Shown here: in pieces, positions 1 to 6,274 of the stretch
Layout of the letters: each line of letters opens with the position of its first letter
How positions within the stretch are numbered: the stretch's first letter is position 1
From: a virus
DNA: 34,291 bases
Strand: one strand, 5' to 3'
Virus record (IMG/VR): IMGVR_UViG_3300039159_000250
Span: 1-34,291 of that record
Position numbers and translations under genes: made by a program
Notes under the pieces: model-generated
Told to the model about the DNA's origin: nothing
The model's input: only the letters and a program-made list of their open reading frames with translations
Database searches by the model: none

Positions 1-173
1 GATTCAACTAGTCTCCACTGATCTTTGTTTGGTTTAGATGGTAATTTCTTCTCATTCCAAAATAAGTTTACGAACTTATTAGTTACAAGTTGATATTCAG
101 AAAATAAGTCATCTAGCTTACTTTTCTTAAATTCTGTTATAAACTTTAATGAATGAGAAGTTGTCCGAATCAT
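1..173 (-). CDS. TnpB-like (IS605 OrfB-type) protein, N-terminal part, cut by window edge
   Basis: Only 57 codons are visible, read leftward from the ATG at 173-171 and continuing beyond position 1. The protein begins MIRTTSHSLKF and continues with LDDLFSEYQLVTNKFVNLFW and a basic stretch. This resembles the N-terminus of TnpB/OrfB transposon proteins, which begin with a short strand and then a helix carrying a pattern like 'L..L..EYQ.V.N.F.N..W'. TnpB proteins are RNA-guided DNA nucleases linked to IS605-type elements, but the catalytic RuvC residues and zinc ribbon lie outside the window, so activity cannot be judged. The start overlaps the stop of the small upstream gene as ATGA, so translation is probably coupled. 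The family call is inferred from this short N-terminus and is moderate at best. Confidence 0.45.
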   Translation of the reverse strand, partial: MIRTTSHSLKFITEFKKSKLDDLFSEYQLVTNKFVNLFWNEKKLPSKPNKDQWRLVE

Positions 174-304
174 TTTATTATTTTACCGTTTATAGAAATA
201 AATCTAATATACTCTGACATTGACATATTCAATTCTTTTGATTTAATAATAATTAGTTCTTTTTCAATTTTTGTCATTCTAATTCTTACTGAATAATCTT
301 TCAT
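170..304 (-). CDS. Small ribbon-helix-helix-like protein (44 aa) upstream of the TnpB-like gene
   Basis: A 44-residue frame runs from the ATG at 304-302 to the TGA at 172-170. A clear ribosome-binding site (TTGGAGT) lies a few bases before the ATG. The sequence has a beta-strand-like start (YSVRIRMT), a charged helix and 'LNMSMSEYIRFISINGK', which matches the CopG/Arc/MobC-type ribbon-helix-helix layout (strand, helix, turn, helix with S-x-Y-I-R). Such proteins bind DNA as dimers and often repress their own operon or mark mobilisation origins. Its stop overlaps the start of the TnpB-like gene (ATGA), and a late promoter octamer lies 25 nt upstream. The likely role is an autoregulator or DNA-binding partner of the TnpB-like protein; this is inference. 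Confidence 0.5.
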   Translation of the reverse strand: MKDYSVRIRMTKIEKELIIIKSKELNMSMSEYIRFISINGKIIK

Positions 305-329
305 TGTTACTCCAATTGGGTATACCTAT

Positions 330-337
330 TATTTATA
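330..337 (-). promoter_or_regulatory. T4-type late promoter (TATAAATA)
   Basis: An exact TATAAATA octamer lies on the minus strand, with 25 nt between it and the ATG of the ribbon-helix-helix gene, at a spacing similar to other late promoters in this window. The window encodes the gp55 late sigma factor that reads this motif in T4. Confidence 0.6.
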
Positions 338-394
338 TCCGATATTTTAATTTTATCAAACTATTTTTTTACATAAGATTTCATAAGTTTACTT

Positions 395-414
395 AACTTA
401 ACTCAAATTAAGTT
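395..414. repeat. 7-bp inverted repeat in the 160-bp gap before the RHH/TnpB-like unit
   Basis: AACTTAA and TTAAGTT flank a 6-nt loop. It lies between the end of the 89-aa gene (465) and the late promoter at 330. It could be a weak terminator for the leftward operon or a subterminal palindrome of a mobile element. There is no T-run, and the other end of any element is outside the window. Confidence 0.35.
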
Positions 415-464
415 GGTACTGTTACGAACCCGTTGATGTGGAAGATAGTTGGGTGATCTAATTA

Positions 465-734
465 TCATTTACTTGTAACTTTCGTCTGGATACCTTGAAG
501 TATTTCCCAATGCTGTTTGGAAATTAAACCAACTTGCATAAGTTGCATACCAATAATAAACCATTGAGTTGGATCAGCTTCAAGGCTACTTACCAATTCC
601 GTAATTTCTACTGAATCAGCAAATCCAATAGATTTTCCTTGGTGAGCAAAATTCTCCAAAAGTCGGAGAACAATATTCCGCAACTGTGTAGTTTCAATAT
701 TAAGAGTCTTTTTCTTGGTAATTTTCTTTTTCAT
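465..734 (-). CDS. Hypothetical protein, 89 aa
   Basis: I do not recognise this gene. The protein opens with a very basic stretch (MKKKITKKKTLN), followed by what looks like an all-helical domain (LRNIVLRLLENFAHQGK; VEITELVSSLE; WFIIGMQLMQVGLISKQHWEILQ). There is no signal peptide or convincing membrane span. It begins 4 nt after the stop of the HAD-like gene and has no obvious Shine-Dalgarno sequence, so it probably depends on coupled translation as the last gene of the 1466-465 unit. The basic tail could contact nucleic acid, but that is speculation. Confidence 0.6.
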   Translation of the reverse strand: MKKKITKKKTLNIETTQLRNIVLRLLENFAHQGKSIGFADSVEITELVSSLEADPTQWFIIGMQLMQVGLISKQHWEILQGIQTKVTSK

Positions 735-738
735 ATTT

Positions 739-1128
739 TTAGTGGGGTATTGAGTTTAGAATATTATTCCAACCATCTTTTGGATTCATCGCCCGATCAT
801 CAATGATAATATGGTAATGTGGTTTATTTTTAATTATGTTATTATATGGAATATTATAAAATTTAAGGTAGCCAACCATTTCCTCTTCAAGAGTTTGTGA
901 TGCCCATTGTTTCTCAAGGGCAGTTGGGTGGAACGCTAATAACTGACGTTTAACAGTTCCTACTACTTCTGGATTTGAACGACAACTATAAATAGTTATA
1001 GTATGTCCCGCATCATATAACTTACGTAGAACTTCAACACAACCAGGTTGTGGATCTTTTTGAATTGCTTCAGAAAATTCTAAATTAGGATCAGTAATAG
1101 TTCCGTCAAAGTCTACGTAAATTTCCAT
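739..1128 (-). CDS. HAD-superfamily phosphatase-like protein, 129 aa
   Basis: The protein starts with the HAD motif I, V-D-F-D-G-T (residues 5-10), in which the two aspartates are the nucleophile and acid/base pair. A motif-II-like serine/arginine cluster (YSCRSN, about 47-52), lysines around 100-102 and the motif IV pair I-I-D-D (108-111) follow in the right order. It is short for a HAD enzyme, with almost no cap domain, like the small phage and bacterial phosphatases or 5'-nucleotidases with a minimal Rossmann-like core. The substrate is unknown; nucleotide or polynucleotide phosphates are plausible in a replication operon. It starts 2 nt after the stop of the upstream gene, implying translational coupling. 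Confidence 0.75.
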   Translation of the reverse strand: MEIYVDFDGTITDPNLEFSEAIQKDPQPGCVEVLRKLYDAGHTITIYSCRSNPEVVGTVKRQLLAFHPTALEKQWASQTLEEEMVGYLKFYNIPYNNIIKNKPHYHIIIDDRAMNPKDGWNNILNSIPH

Positions 1129-1130
1129 AA

Positions 1131-1466
1131 TTAGTTCTTTGTAGAGTCTTCAATCTTTGGAGTTGAATCCTTACGAGATGAGAGCAAAACTGAAAGGTTG
1201 ATGTTAAGGCACTCTGCAAGTTTATCTAAAAGAACAATTGGGTTTTCTGAAATGTTCTTCTTGATTGATTCGTTAAATTTGTCAGGAGTACGTAGCCATT
1301 TTTCAGGTGCGCCACGTTCCTTTTTAACGAATTCTACGAGTTTATTTGATATTTCACCATCATCCCATACAGTTATTGTAATTTCGTAAGCCTTCTTCGG
1401 CTTCTGTGGTTTTGTTGCTTCGTCGTCGGGTACATCCGTTGACGGGTCGCGTTCTTTTCTTCCCAT
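1131..1466 (-). CDS. Hypothetical protein, 111 aa
   Basis: No family is recognised. The first 28 residues are hydrophilic, charged and proline-rich (KERDPSTDVPDDEATKPQKPKK), probably disordered. They are followed by a compact region with strands (YEITITVWDDGEIS) and helices (NKLVEFVKKERG; NPIVLLDKLAECLNINLSVLL). The ATG has a strong ribosome-binding site (AAGGAGG). A sigma70-like promoter sits directly upstream, overlapping the end of regA, so this gene heads a three-gene unit with the HAD-like and the 89-aa genes. Confidence 0.65.
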   Translation of the reverse strand: MGRKERDPSTDVPDDEATKPQKPKKAYEITITVWDDGEISNKLVEFVKKERGAPEKWLRTPDKFNESIKKNISENPIVLLDKLAECLNINLSVLLSSRKDSTPKIEDSTKN

Positions 1467-1485
1467 GATTCCTCCTTGTTAATAT

Positions 1486-1513
1486 ATTATATGAGAACAG
1501 ATAAAAAAATCAA
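1486..1513 (-). promoter_or_regulatory. Sigma70-like promoter for the 1466-465 unit
   Basis: TTGATT, a 16-nt spacer and TATAAT on the minus strand, followed by the AAGGAGG ribosome-binding site and ATG of the 111-aa gene. The -35 box overlaps the last codons of regA. Confidence 0.6.
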
Positions 1514-1926
1514 GCAGGTATTTCTGTAGTTGTTGTATTATTTAAATCGTGCCGAAATTTATGAACGATTTTGTAATTACGCTTCTCGCTATATTTCACT
1601 ACATCAATCTTCTCTTTTAGAATCTCGTCAATAGAGCCTTCAATAGTAATTAAATTCCATTTCTTTAAAAAATATACAATTGTTTTTAAACGAAGTTGAT
1701 CAATTTTACTATATGTACTTGGTTTACCTTGGAGAACAAACAACTCCTTAAAGTGACAAATACGATACTCTATATTTCCATCTTTTTCAACTTTAAAACA
1801 ATAACACGAGGGGTAAATCTTTTTACTGTCATGGTTAATGATACCAACTCGCTCTAATGTTTCGCATATAACCGAATATTCGGTTAACAATTCAACTTTA
1901 ATACCCATATCTGCAACTGTAATCAT
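1510..1926 (-). CDS. regA: RegA translational repressor
   Basis: RegA binds the start region of early phage mRNAs and blocks their translation. The central part, 'KKIYPSCYCFKVEKDGNIEYRICHFKELF', follows the T4 RegA pattern of a coil plus the conserved S-C and H-F-K-E residues, and 'LRLKTIVYFLKKWNLITIE' matches its following helix (..DSIAWLLEDWGLIEI in T4). I place the start at the ATG at 1926, preceded by GGAGG; this gives 138 aa against about 122 in T4. A longer frame from 1965 has no supporting ribosome-binding site and would run inside gene 62. The ATG shares its A with the TAA of gene 62 (TAATG), so translation is coupled. The order 45-44-62-regA is as in T4, but gene 43 does not follow here. 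Confidence 0.88.
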   Translation of the reverse strand: MITVADMGIKVELLTEYSVICETLERVGIINHDSKKIYPSCYCFKVEKDGNIEYRICHFKELFVLQGKPSTYSKIDQLRLKTIVYFLKKWNLITIEGSIDEILKEKIDVVKYSEKRNYKIVHKFRHDLNNTTTTEIPA

Positions 1927-2357
1927 TACCTGCCTCCAAAAGATTTGTGAACTTGGTTTGCCCATTCAATGCCCATAAGTTTTATGTATTCTCTAGCTTC
2001 TTTTAAAGAGCATTCGTAATATTGTGATACATCCTCTTCATATTCCTCCCCAGCAATTTGTTGTTTTATATATGGATCAAATGATGTTGTTTGTGGAATT
2101 AACTCAATTAATAATTTATAAAAGTTTTTCTTATCAAAAACATCTTGTAAGTGATTAACACAGTTAACTAATGGACATAAATCATTATTCATAGACAAAA
2201 AGCGAGAGGCTATAAAGTTATTATATACAGATTCACATTCGCTTCCTTCAACATCCAACAAATTACCCTGTTTCTTTGTTTTTATATCTCTTAATACATC
2301 AAACAAAGCAGTAGATTTAGGCTTATCTTTTTTCTTTAACCCTTCACGTTTTTCCAC
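1926..2357 (-). CDS. 62: Clamp-loader small subunit gp62
   Basis: gp62 is the single odd subunit that joins four gp44 ATPases to open the gp45 clamp. The 143-aa product has 'NFIASRFLSMNNDLCPLVNCVNHLQDVFDKKNFYKLLIELIPQ', which follows the pattern of the short gp62 proteins of marine T4-like phages (..F.VNR.LS...D....N..N.......K....L....R), and a C-terminal helix pair (YYECSLKEAREYIKLMG) of the same kind. It is shorter than T4 gp62 (187 aa). The start is GTG at 2357 with GAGG five bases upstream. It lies downstream of 45 and 44 and directly before regA, the T4 order, but is separated from 44 by an extra gene. Confidence 0.85.
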   Translation of the reverse strand: MEKREGLKKKDKPKSTALFDVLRDIKTKKQGNLLDVEGSECESVYNNFIASRFLSMNNDLCPLVNCVNHLQDVFDKKNFYKLLIELIPQTTSFDPYIKQQIAGEEYEEDVSQYYECSLKEAREYIKLMGIEWANQVHKSFGGR

Positions 2358-2379
2358 TTAAACCTCACTAGTTATTTTG

Positions 2380-3285
2380 TTATTGATCTGATTGATCTTC
2401 AACTATTACTTTTGCTTTTGCTTTTCGTCCCTTTGGAGCAACAGCGACTTGTGATGCTGTTGCTTTAACGAGTGCCATCATAGTAGTCATTTGTTCCATC
2501 ATGGCTTTATTCTGATCAGCAAGCATCTTATTTTGCTCTTGTACAGCACCCATCATTATTTGCTGTTCAGGATTCAACGGTGGGGCTTCCTCGTCAATGG
2601 ATACACCCGTTCCTGATCGTAACTTGTTCATAATCTTTCCATCTGCTCCACTAAATTGAACACCACGAAGATCGTCCGCTGTTATTTCTTCGCCACCAAC
2701 TGGTGCTGATGGAACATACGCTTGTGATGATGGTGACCCGTATTCGTTGTTTCGTAAAAGTTTATCGGGAGAAGGTGGGATACCTTGTTGCCCTGGTTGA
2801 CGTTGACCACCAAACGGTACATATGTCCAAAAATTAGACCCTTGACCCATGTTTTTAACAATAGATTGTAGTCTTGTTGCTTTTGTTCCATTAACTAATT
2901 GGTCCATCATACCTGGGCGTTTATTAAATGTTGAAAGAACAATATGTTTAGCAGTTTGTTCGTCTGTAGCAAAAACAAAGTAAAAGTTCTGAACACCAGG
3001 TTGAAAGTTTTTGGCTTCAACTCTACCTGTTGTATCAATAACCACAAGAAATATTTCCGACATAATGATATCCTTTATTGTTGTATCTATTATATCAGTT
3101 TTCTTTGTAACCGCTAATGGTTTTTGTGGTTTAGATATAATATTTGGTTTTGGTGGGATTATTGGCAAGTTTATATTATCATTTGATGATAAATTTACCA
3201 ACGATTTTTCTTCGTCTTCGTCTTTATCTTTAAGAGGAATTATAAGTTTCTTTGAACCAAATAATACTTTAAAAAAGTCTAACAT
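2380..3285 (-). CDS. Unrecognised 301-aa protein inserted between genes 44 and 62
   Basis: The ATG at 3285 overlaps the stop of gene 44 (TAATG) and has GGAGAT upstream. Residues 1-74 are low-complexity, acidic then proline-rich. From residue 75, 'MSEIFLVVIDTTGRVEAKNF...NFYFVFATDEQTAKHIVLSTF' looks like a compact alpha/beta domain, followed by a Gln/Gly/Pro-rich linker (about 160-190), a Met/Gln-rich helix (about 240-275, likely coiled coil) and a basic tail (PKGRKAKAK). The Met at residue 75 (position 3063) has its own good ribosome-binding site (AAAGGAT), so a 227-aa form may be made from inside the gene. In T4, genes 44 and 62 are adjacent; a gene between the clamp-loader subunits suggests a replisome-associated role, but no family could be named. 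Confidence 0.75.
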   Translation of the reverse strand: MLDFFKVLFGSKKLIIPLKDKDEDEEKSLVNLSSNDNINLPIIPPKPNIISKPQKPLAVTKKTDIIDTTIKDIIMSEIFLVVIDTTGRVEAKNFQPGVQNFYFVFATDEQTAKHIVLSTFNKRPGMMDQLVNGTKATRLQSIVKNMGQGSNFWTYVPFGGQRQPGQQGIPPSPDKLLRNNEYGSPSSQAYVPSAPVGGEEITADDLRGVQFSGADGKIMNKLRSGTGVSIDEEAPPLNPEQQIMMGAVQEQNKMLADQNKAMMEQMTTMMALVKATASQVAVAPKGRKAKAKVIVEDQSDQ

Positions 3286-4208
3286 TATTCACAAATCTCC
3301 TTGCAAATAGAAATTACACATGTAATAAAGTTTATTTCAGGATCAATAACAATTGAATGCCATCGGGCGGCATCTCCTACCGCCAGCATAATATTCAACT
3401 TCTTTTCATTTTTTATATCAGATGCTCTATTAAATAGTATTTTATATAAATCATTATAGTCTGCATTACCAACTATTTCTTGCCTAATTGCCTTAACATT
3501 CATTTCTTGTATATATTGAATTAACTTATTTTCAATTGCATCTCCTTCAAGATCATCTTTATATTGAAAGATGCCACCAATAGTAAGTTTTTGTAATGCG
3601 TTGATAGTGCGACGAATATCTGGATGATATTTGTTTATTAATTTAAGTAAATCATTTTTTAAATTTGGTGAAGTTATACCTTCTTGTCTGAGAATCTCGG
3701 CACACCGCCTTATAACAGATAATTTAAGTGTTTTTTCATCTGCTGTAAAAGTAAACGTCTGACATCGTGACTTGATTGGTTCAATTATTTTCTTTTCGTA
3801 GTTACATGTAAGAATGAATCTACTGTTATCAATATATTCTTCCATGGTGTTACGCATAGTTTCCATTGCTTGCCACGTCATACCATCAAACTCATCAAAG
3901 ATAACAACCCGAAGTCCCCCAAACGATGCCATCGAACAAAACGAATCAACTTTATTACGAATTACATCAACACCTTTTTCTTGTGATGCATTTATATAAA
4001 GTATATTTCCTTCGTCTGTGATTGCTTTGGCAATCAATTTAGCACATGTACTTTTTCCTGTGCCTGGACGACCACAAAAAAGTAAATGTTGTAGTGTTTT
4101 ATTATCTATAAATTCCTTAAACTTAGCGAGCATTATCGGATCACCGAGAACATCATCTAAATTTTTTGGTTTGTATTTTTGGACCCATGGGCTATCACTA
4201 ATTGTCAT
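3285..4208 (-). CDS. 44: Clamp-loader large subunit gp44 (AAA+ ATPase)
   Basis: gp44 is the ATPase that, with gp62, loads the gp45 clamp on primer-template DNA. The 307-aa product shows 'PWVQKYKPKNLDDVLG' at the start (typical of the RFC/DnaX group), Walker A GRPGTGKST (46-54), Walker B VVIFDEFDG (101-109), sensor 1 'LTCNYEKKI' and the arginine-finger SRC motif (147-149), then a helical collar domain. The length is close to T4 gp44 (319 aa). It begins 11 nt after gene 45 with an AAGGAAT ribosome-binding site, and its stop overlaps the start of the following gene. Confidence 0.95.
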   Translation of the reverse strand: MTISDSPWVQKYKPKNLDDVLGDPIMLAKFKEFIDNKTLQHLLFCGRPGTGKSTCAKLIAKAITDEGNILYINASQEKGVDVIRNKVDSFCSMASFGGLRVVIFDEFDGMTWQAMETMRNTMEEYIDNSRFILTCNYEKKIIEPIKSRCQTFTFTADEKTLKLSVIRRCAEILRQEGITSPNLKNDLLKLINKYHPDIRRTINALQKLTIGGIFQYKDDLEGDAIENKLIQYIQEMNVKAIRQEIVGNADYNDLYKILFNRASDIKNEKKLNIMLAVGDAARWHSIVIDPEINFITCVISICKEICE

Positions 4209-4219
4209 GAACAGATTCC

Positions 4220-4969
4220 TTATATGAGGGTACGAATAAAATATTCTATGTTATAAAGATTTTCGGTTTTTTTAAGTTGTATTACTTCGTGATAAATATT
4301 GAATAATGTTCCTACTGAAAGAACATTTCCAAAGTGTTCCTTATTAATTACTACCTTAAAATCCGATGTAACTTGAACAGGTATTTTCTTTATAAAACTA
4401 TTACCACGAACATCTTTATCTGCTACCGTAAGAGTTATAAAATTTTGTGATGTGTTGCTTTTAAATATTATATGTTTATGGTCAAGTTTTCCAGCAGCAA
4501 TTAAAAATTCTTTAAACGACGAATCACAAGTTAGGGTTGAAAGAATAGGTGAGTCAACATCGCCATCTTCGCCTCGCTTTATTTTTGATATATCTGCTCC
4601 GTAATAATCAAGGTAATTTTCATTTGAGCTTATTGATGCTATTTCAGGTGCCATCTTTATTTCAAACCCACTCTTAAAAATTTCTATTAACCCTACAAAA
4701 TCTTGAAGTTTTGAAATACCGTATTTAAAATCATTATTAATAGTGAATCCGTCAAGAATACTTGAATCAAAATTAATTCTTGCACAAACGGTACCAATAC
4801 TATTAAGTGAATTTATAGAAAGTGATTTCTTTTCACCTGTTTTAAACTCAAGAATTAATTTTTCAACGCCGACTTTTGTAAGTGAATTTAATGCTGTAAT
4901 AAATGCTTTGGCGTTTTCTTCTGTAAACGTTCCAGAAAGGGTTGGAATTGATGTATTCGCAATAGACAT
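4220..4969 (-). CDS. 45: Sliding clamp gp45
   Basis: The 249-aa product is placed directly before gene 44 and is the expected size for the trimeric PCNA-type clamp (T4 gp45 is 228 aa). It starts 'MSIANTSIPTLSGTFTEENAKAFITALNSLTKVG', consistent with the first helix and strand of the fold, and ends in alternating strands without catalytic motifs. In T4-like phages gp45 tethers the polymerase and also couples gp55 and gp33 to replication-dependent late transcription. A ribosome-binding site AGAAGGAAAC and a strong sigma70-like promoter (4991-5018) precede it. Assignment rests on order, length and N-terminal pattern. Confidence 0.85.
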   Translation of the reverse strand: MSIANTSIPTLSGTFTEENAKAFITALNSLTKVGVEKLILEFKTGEKKSLSINSLNSIGTVCARINFDSSILDGFTINNDFKYGISKLQDFVGLIEIFKSGFEIKMAPEIASISSNENYLDYYGADISKIKRGEDGDVDSPILSTLTCDSSFKEFLIAAGKLDHKHIIFKSNTSQNFITLTVADKDVRGNSFIKKIPVQVTSDFKVVINKEHFGNVLSVGTLFNIYHEVIQLKKTENLYNIEYFIRTLI

Positions 4970-4990
4970 ATATGGAGTTTCCTTCTATCC

Positions 4991-5018
4991 ATTATATGTC
5001 ACTGTTTACTATAGTCAA
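4991..5018 (-). promoter_or_regulatory. Sigma70-like promoter of the 45-44-X-62-regA operon
   Basis: TTGACT, 16-nt spacer, TATAAT on the minus strand, 21 nt upstream of the gene 45 ATG. It is among the closest matches to consensus in the window and separates the replisome operon from the sugar genes upstream. Confidence 0.7.
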
Positions 5019-5025
5019 TAGAACA

Positions 5026-6270
5026 TTATTCTTTTATTTTTTGAAGTAGTTGATCTTTACAATCTATTACATAACCATTATTTATAAATTTTTCAGTGTT
5101 AAAAATAATTGATGATTTTATTTCTGTTACATTTTTCCCACCAACAGTTTCAAAAAAATCAATAAGTTTTATAGGTGTTCCAAAAAAACTTATTTCATTT
5201 TCATCACTTTCATTAATATATTTAATTATATATTCTGTAAGTTTTCCAACATCTGTAGGAAAAATATATTGATCAGGGTCAGCAAGCATAGTTTCTTTAT
5301 TTTTTGCCTTATTTTTCAACTTACTTACAATATTTTGTGTATCGTTTTTGTCATTTGAAAAGAGATTAGCAACACGTATTATGTTTACATTAAGTCCTTT
5401 TAAATGATATTCCATATCTTTTTTAGATTGTGTGTAAACAGATTTGTCATTTTCTCTGAAAACATAATCTGTACTAATTTGGTAAAATTTACAACCAATC
5501 ATTTTTGATTTTTTCGCAAGAGCAACTGGTAATTCAACATTACACCAACGTACTTCATTATTATAATTAACTAATTTTTGAACATCTGTAAGTGCTATAC
5601 AATTTATAACAATCATTTTTTCGGGTTGACATATAACTGGATTTATTTTTGTTAGTTCGATAAATAATTTCTTAACATCTTCATCACAATTTAATCTCTG
5701 AAATATGGGAATAACGTGATAATTATGGTATCCCATGTTATTAAAAAGATTTTCAACAATAGCTTTACCTAGTCTACCATCAGCACCTAATATAACATAT
5801 GTTGTTAAATCATCGCTAATTTTCTCTTCGTGTCTAATTTCATCAATTGGACTTTTCTTATTTTCGCCCATAAATAGTGCATCTGGAAAATTCATAGTTT
5901 TTATTGAATTATTTTCCAAATTTCTATATGAATGAACAATACCAGTAGAAACAGAAACATTAGTTATTTTATTTGGATCTGTTATATGGTATTTCATTTC
6001 TCCTGTTTTTGGATTATATAACTGATATACCATTCTTGAATTCCAAGTAACAAATTCATCAGTTTGTGAAACATGTTCATGTGGTCCACGCAGAACTAAA
6101 GAGTTTGTTTCACTTATATAACACATTTTTGAGTTATGTGTTATGTCGGAATCTGTTCGGAAAACTTCAGATACCATTCCTCTTGTATCATTGTACGTTT
6201 TTAAGCATCTAATTTTTACCTTACCATCAAAAAATTCACAAACTGTTTGGTAATTTATTGTTTTATCCAT
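5026..6270 (-). CDS. RmlC-RmlD-like fusion: dTDP-4-keto-6-deoxysugar epimerase plus reductase
   Basis: The 414-aa product combines two steps of dTDP-deoxysugar synthesis. Residues about 20-140 form a cupin like RmlC (dTDP-4-keto-6-deoxyglucose 3,5-epimerase): 'MVSEVFR', then LRGPHEH (60-66), the equivalent of the RGLH signature with the catalytic His, then 'VYQLYNPKTGEMKYH' and a G-I-V-H-S-Y segment. Residues about 155-414 are an SDR reductase like RmlD: GADGRLG nucleotide-binding loop (162-168), STDYVF (266-271) and the catalytic Y-x3-K pair at Tyr279/Lys283. It starts 4 nt after the rmlB-like gene ends, so the two form one operon. Product stereochemistry (rhamnose or another 6-deoxysugar) cannot be read from sequence. 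Confidence 0.82.
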   Translation of the reverse strand: MDKTINYQTVCEFFDGKVKIRCLKTYNDTRGMVSEVFRTDSDITHNSKMCYISETNSLVLRGPHEHVSQTDEFVTWNSRMVYQLYNPKTGEMKYHITDPNKITNVSVSTGIVHSYRNLENNSIKTMNFPDALFMGENKKSPIDEIRHEEKISDDLTTYVILGADGRLGKAIVENLFNNMGYHNYHVIPIFQRLNCDEDVKKLFIELTKINPVICQPEKMIVINCIALTDVQKLVNYNNEVRWCNVELPVALAKKSKMIGCKFYQISTDYVFRENDKSVYTQSKKDMEYHLKGLNVNIIRVANLFSNDKNDTQNIVSKLKNKAKNKETMLADPDQYIFPTDVGKLTEYIIKYINESDENEISFFGTPIKLIDFFETVGGKNVTEIKSSIIFNTEKFINNGYVIDCKDQLLQKIKE

Positions 6271-6274
6271 ATAA

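Noticed and set aside
420-460. tRNA-like GGTTCG segment in the minus strand
   Set aside because: No cloverleaf stems could be built around it; no tRNA gene seen in the window.
1927-1965. Longer RegA starting at 1965
   Set aside because: No ribosome-binding site there; the ATG at 1926 has GGAGG and overlaps the gene 62 stop, as in other coupled pairs here.
5079-5086. TATAAATA on the minus strand inside the RmlC-RmlD fusion gene
   Set aside because: In such AT-rich DNA the octamer occurs by chance; it is within a coding region and not close to a start codon with late-gene context. The same holds for 8616-8623.
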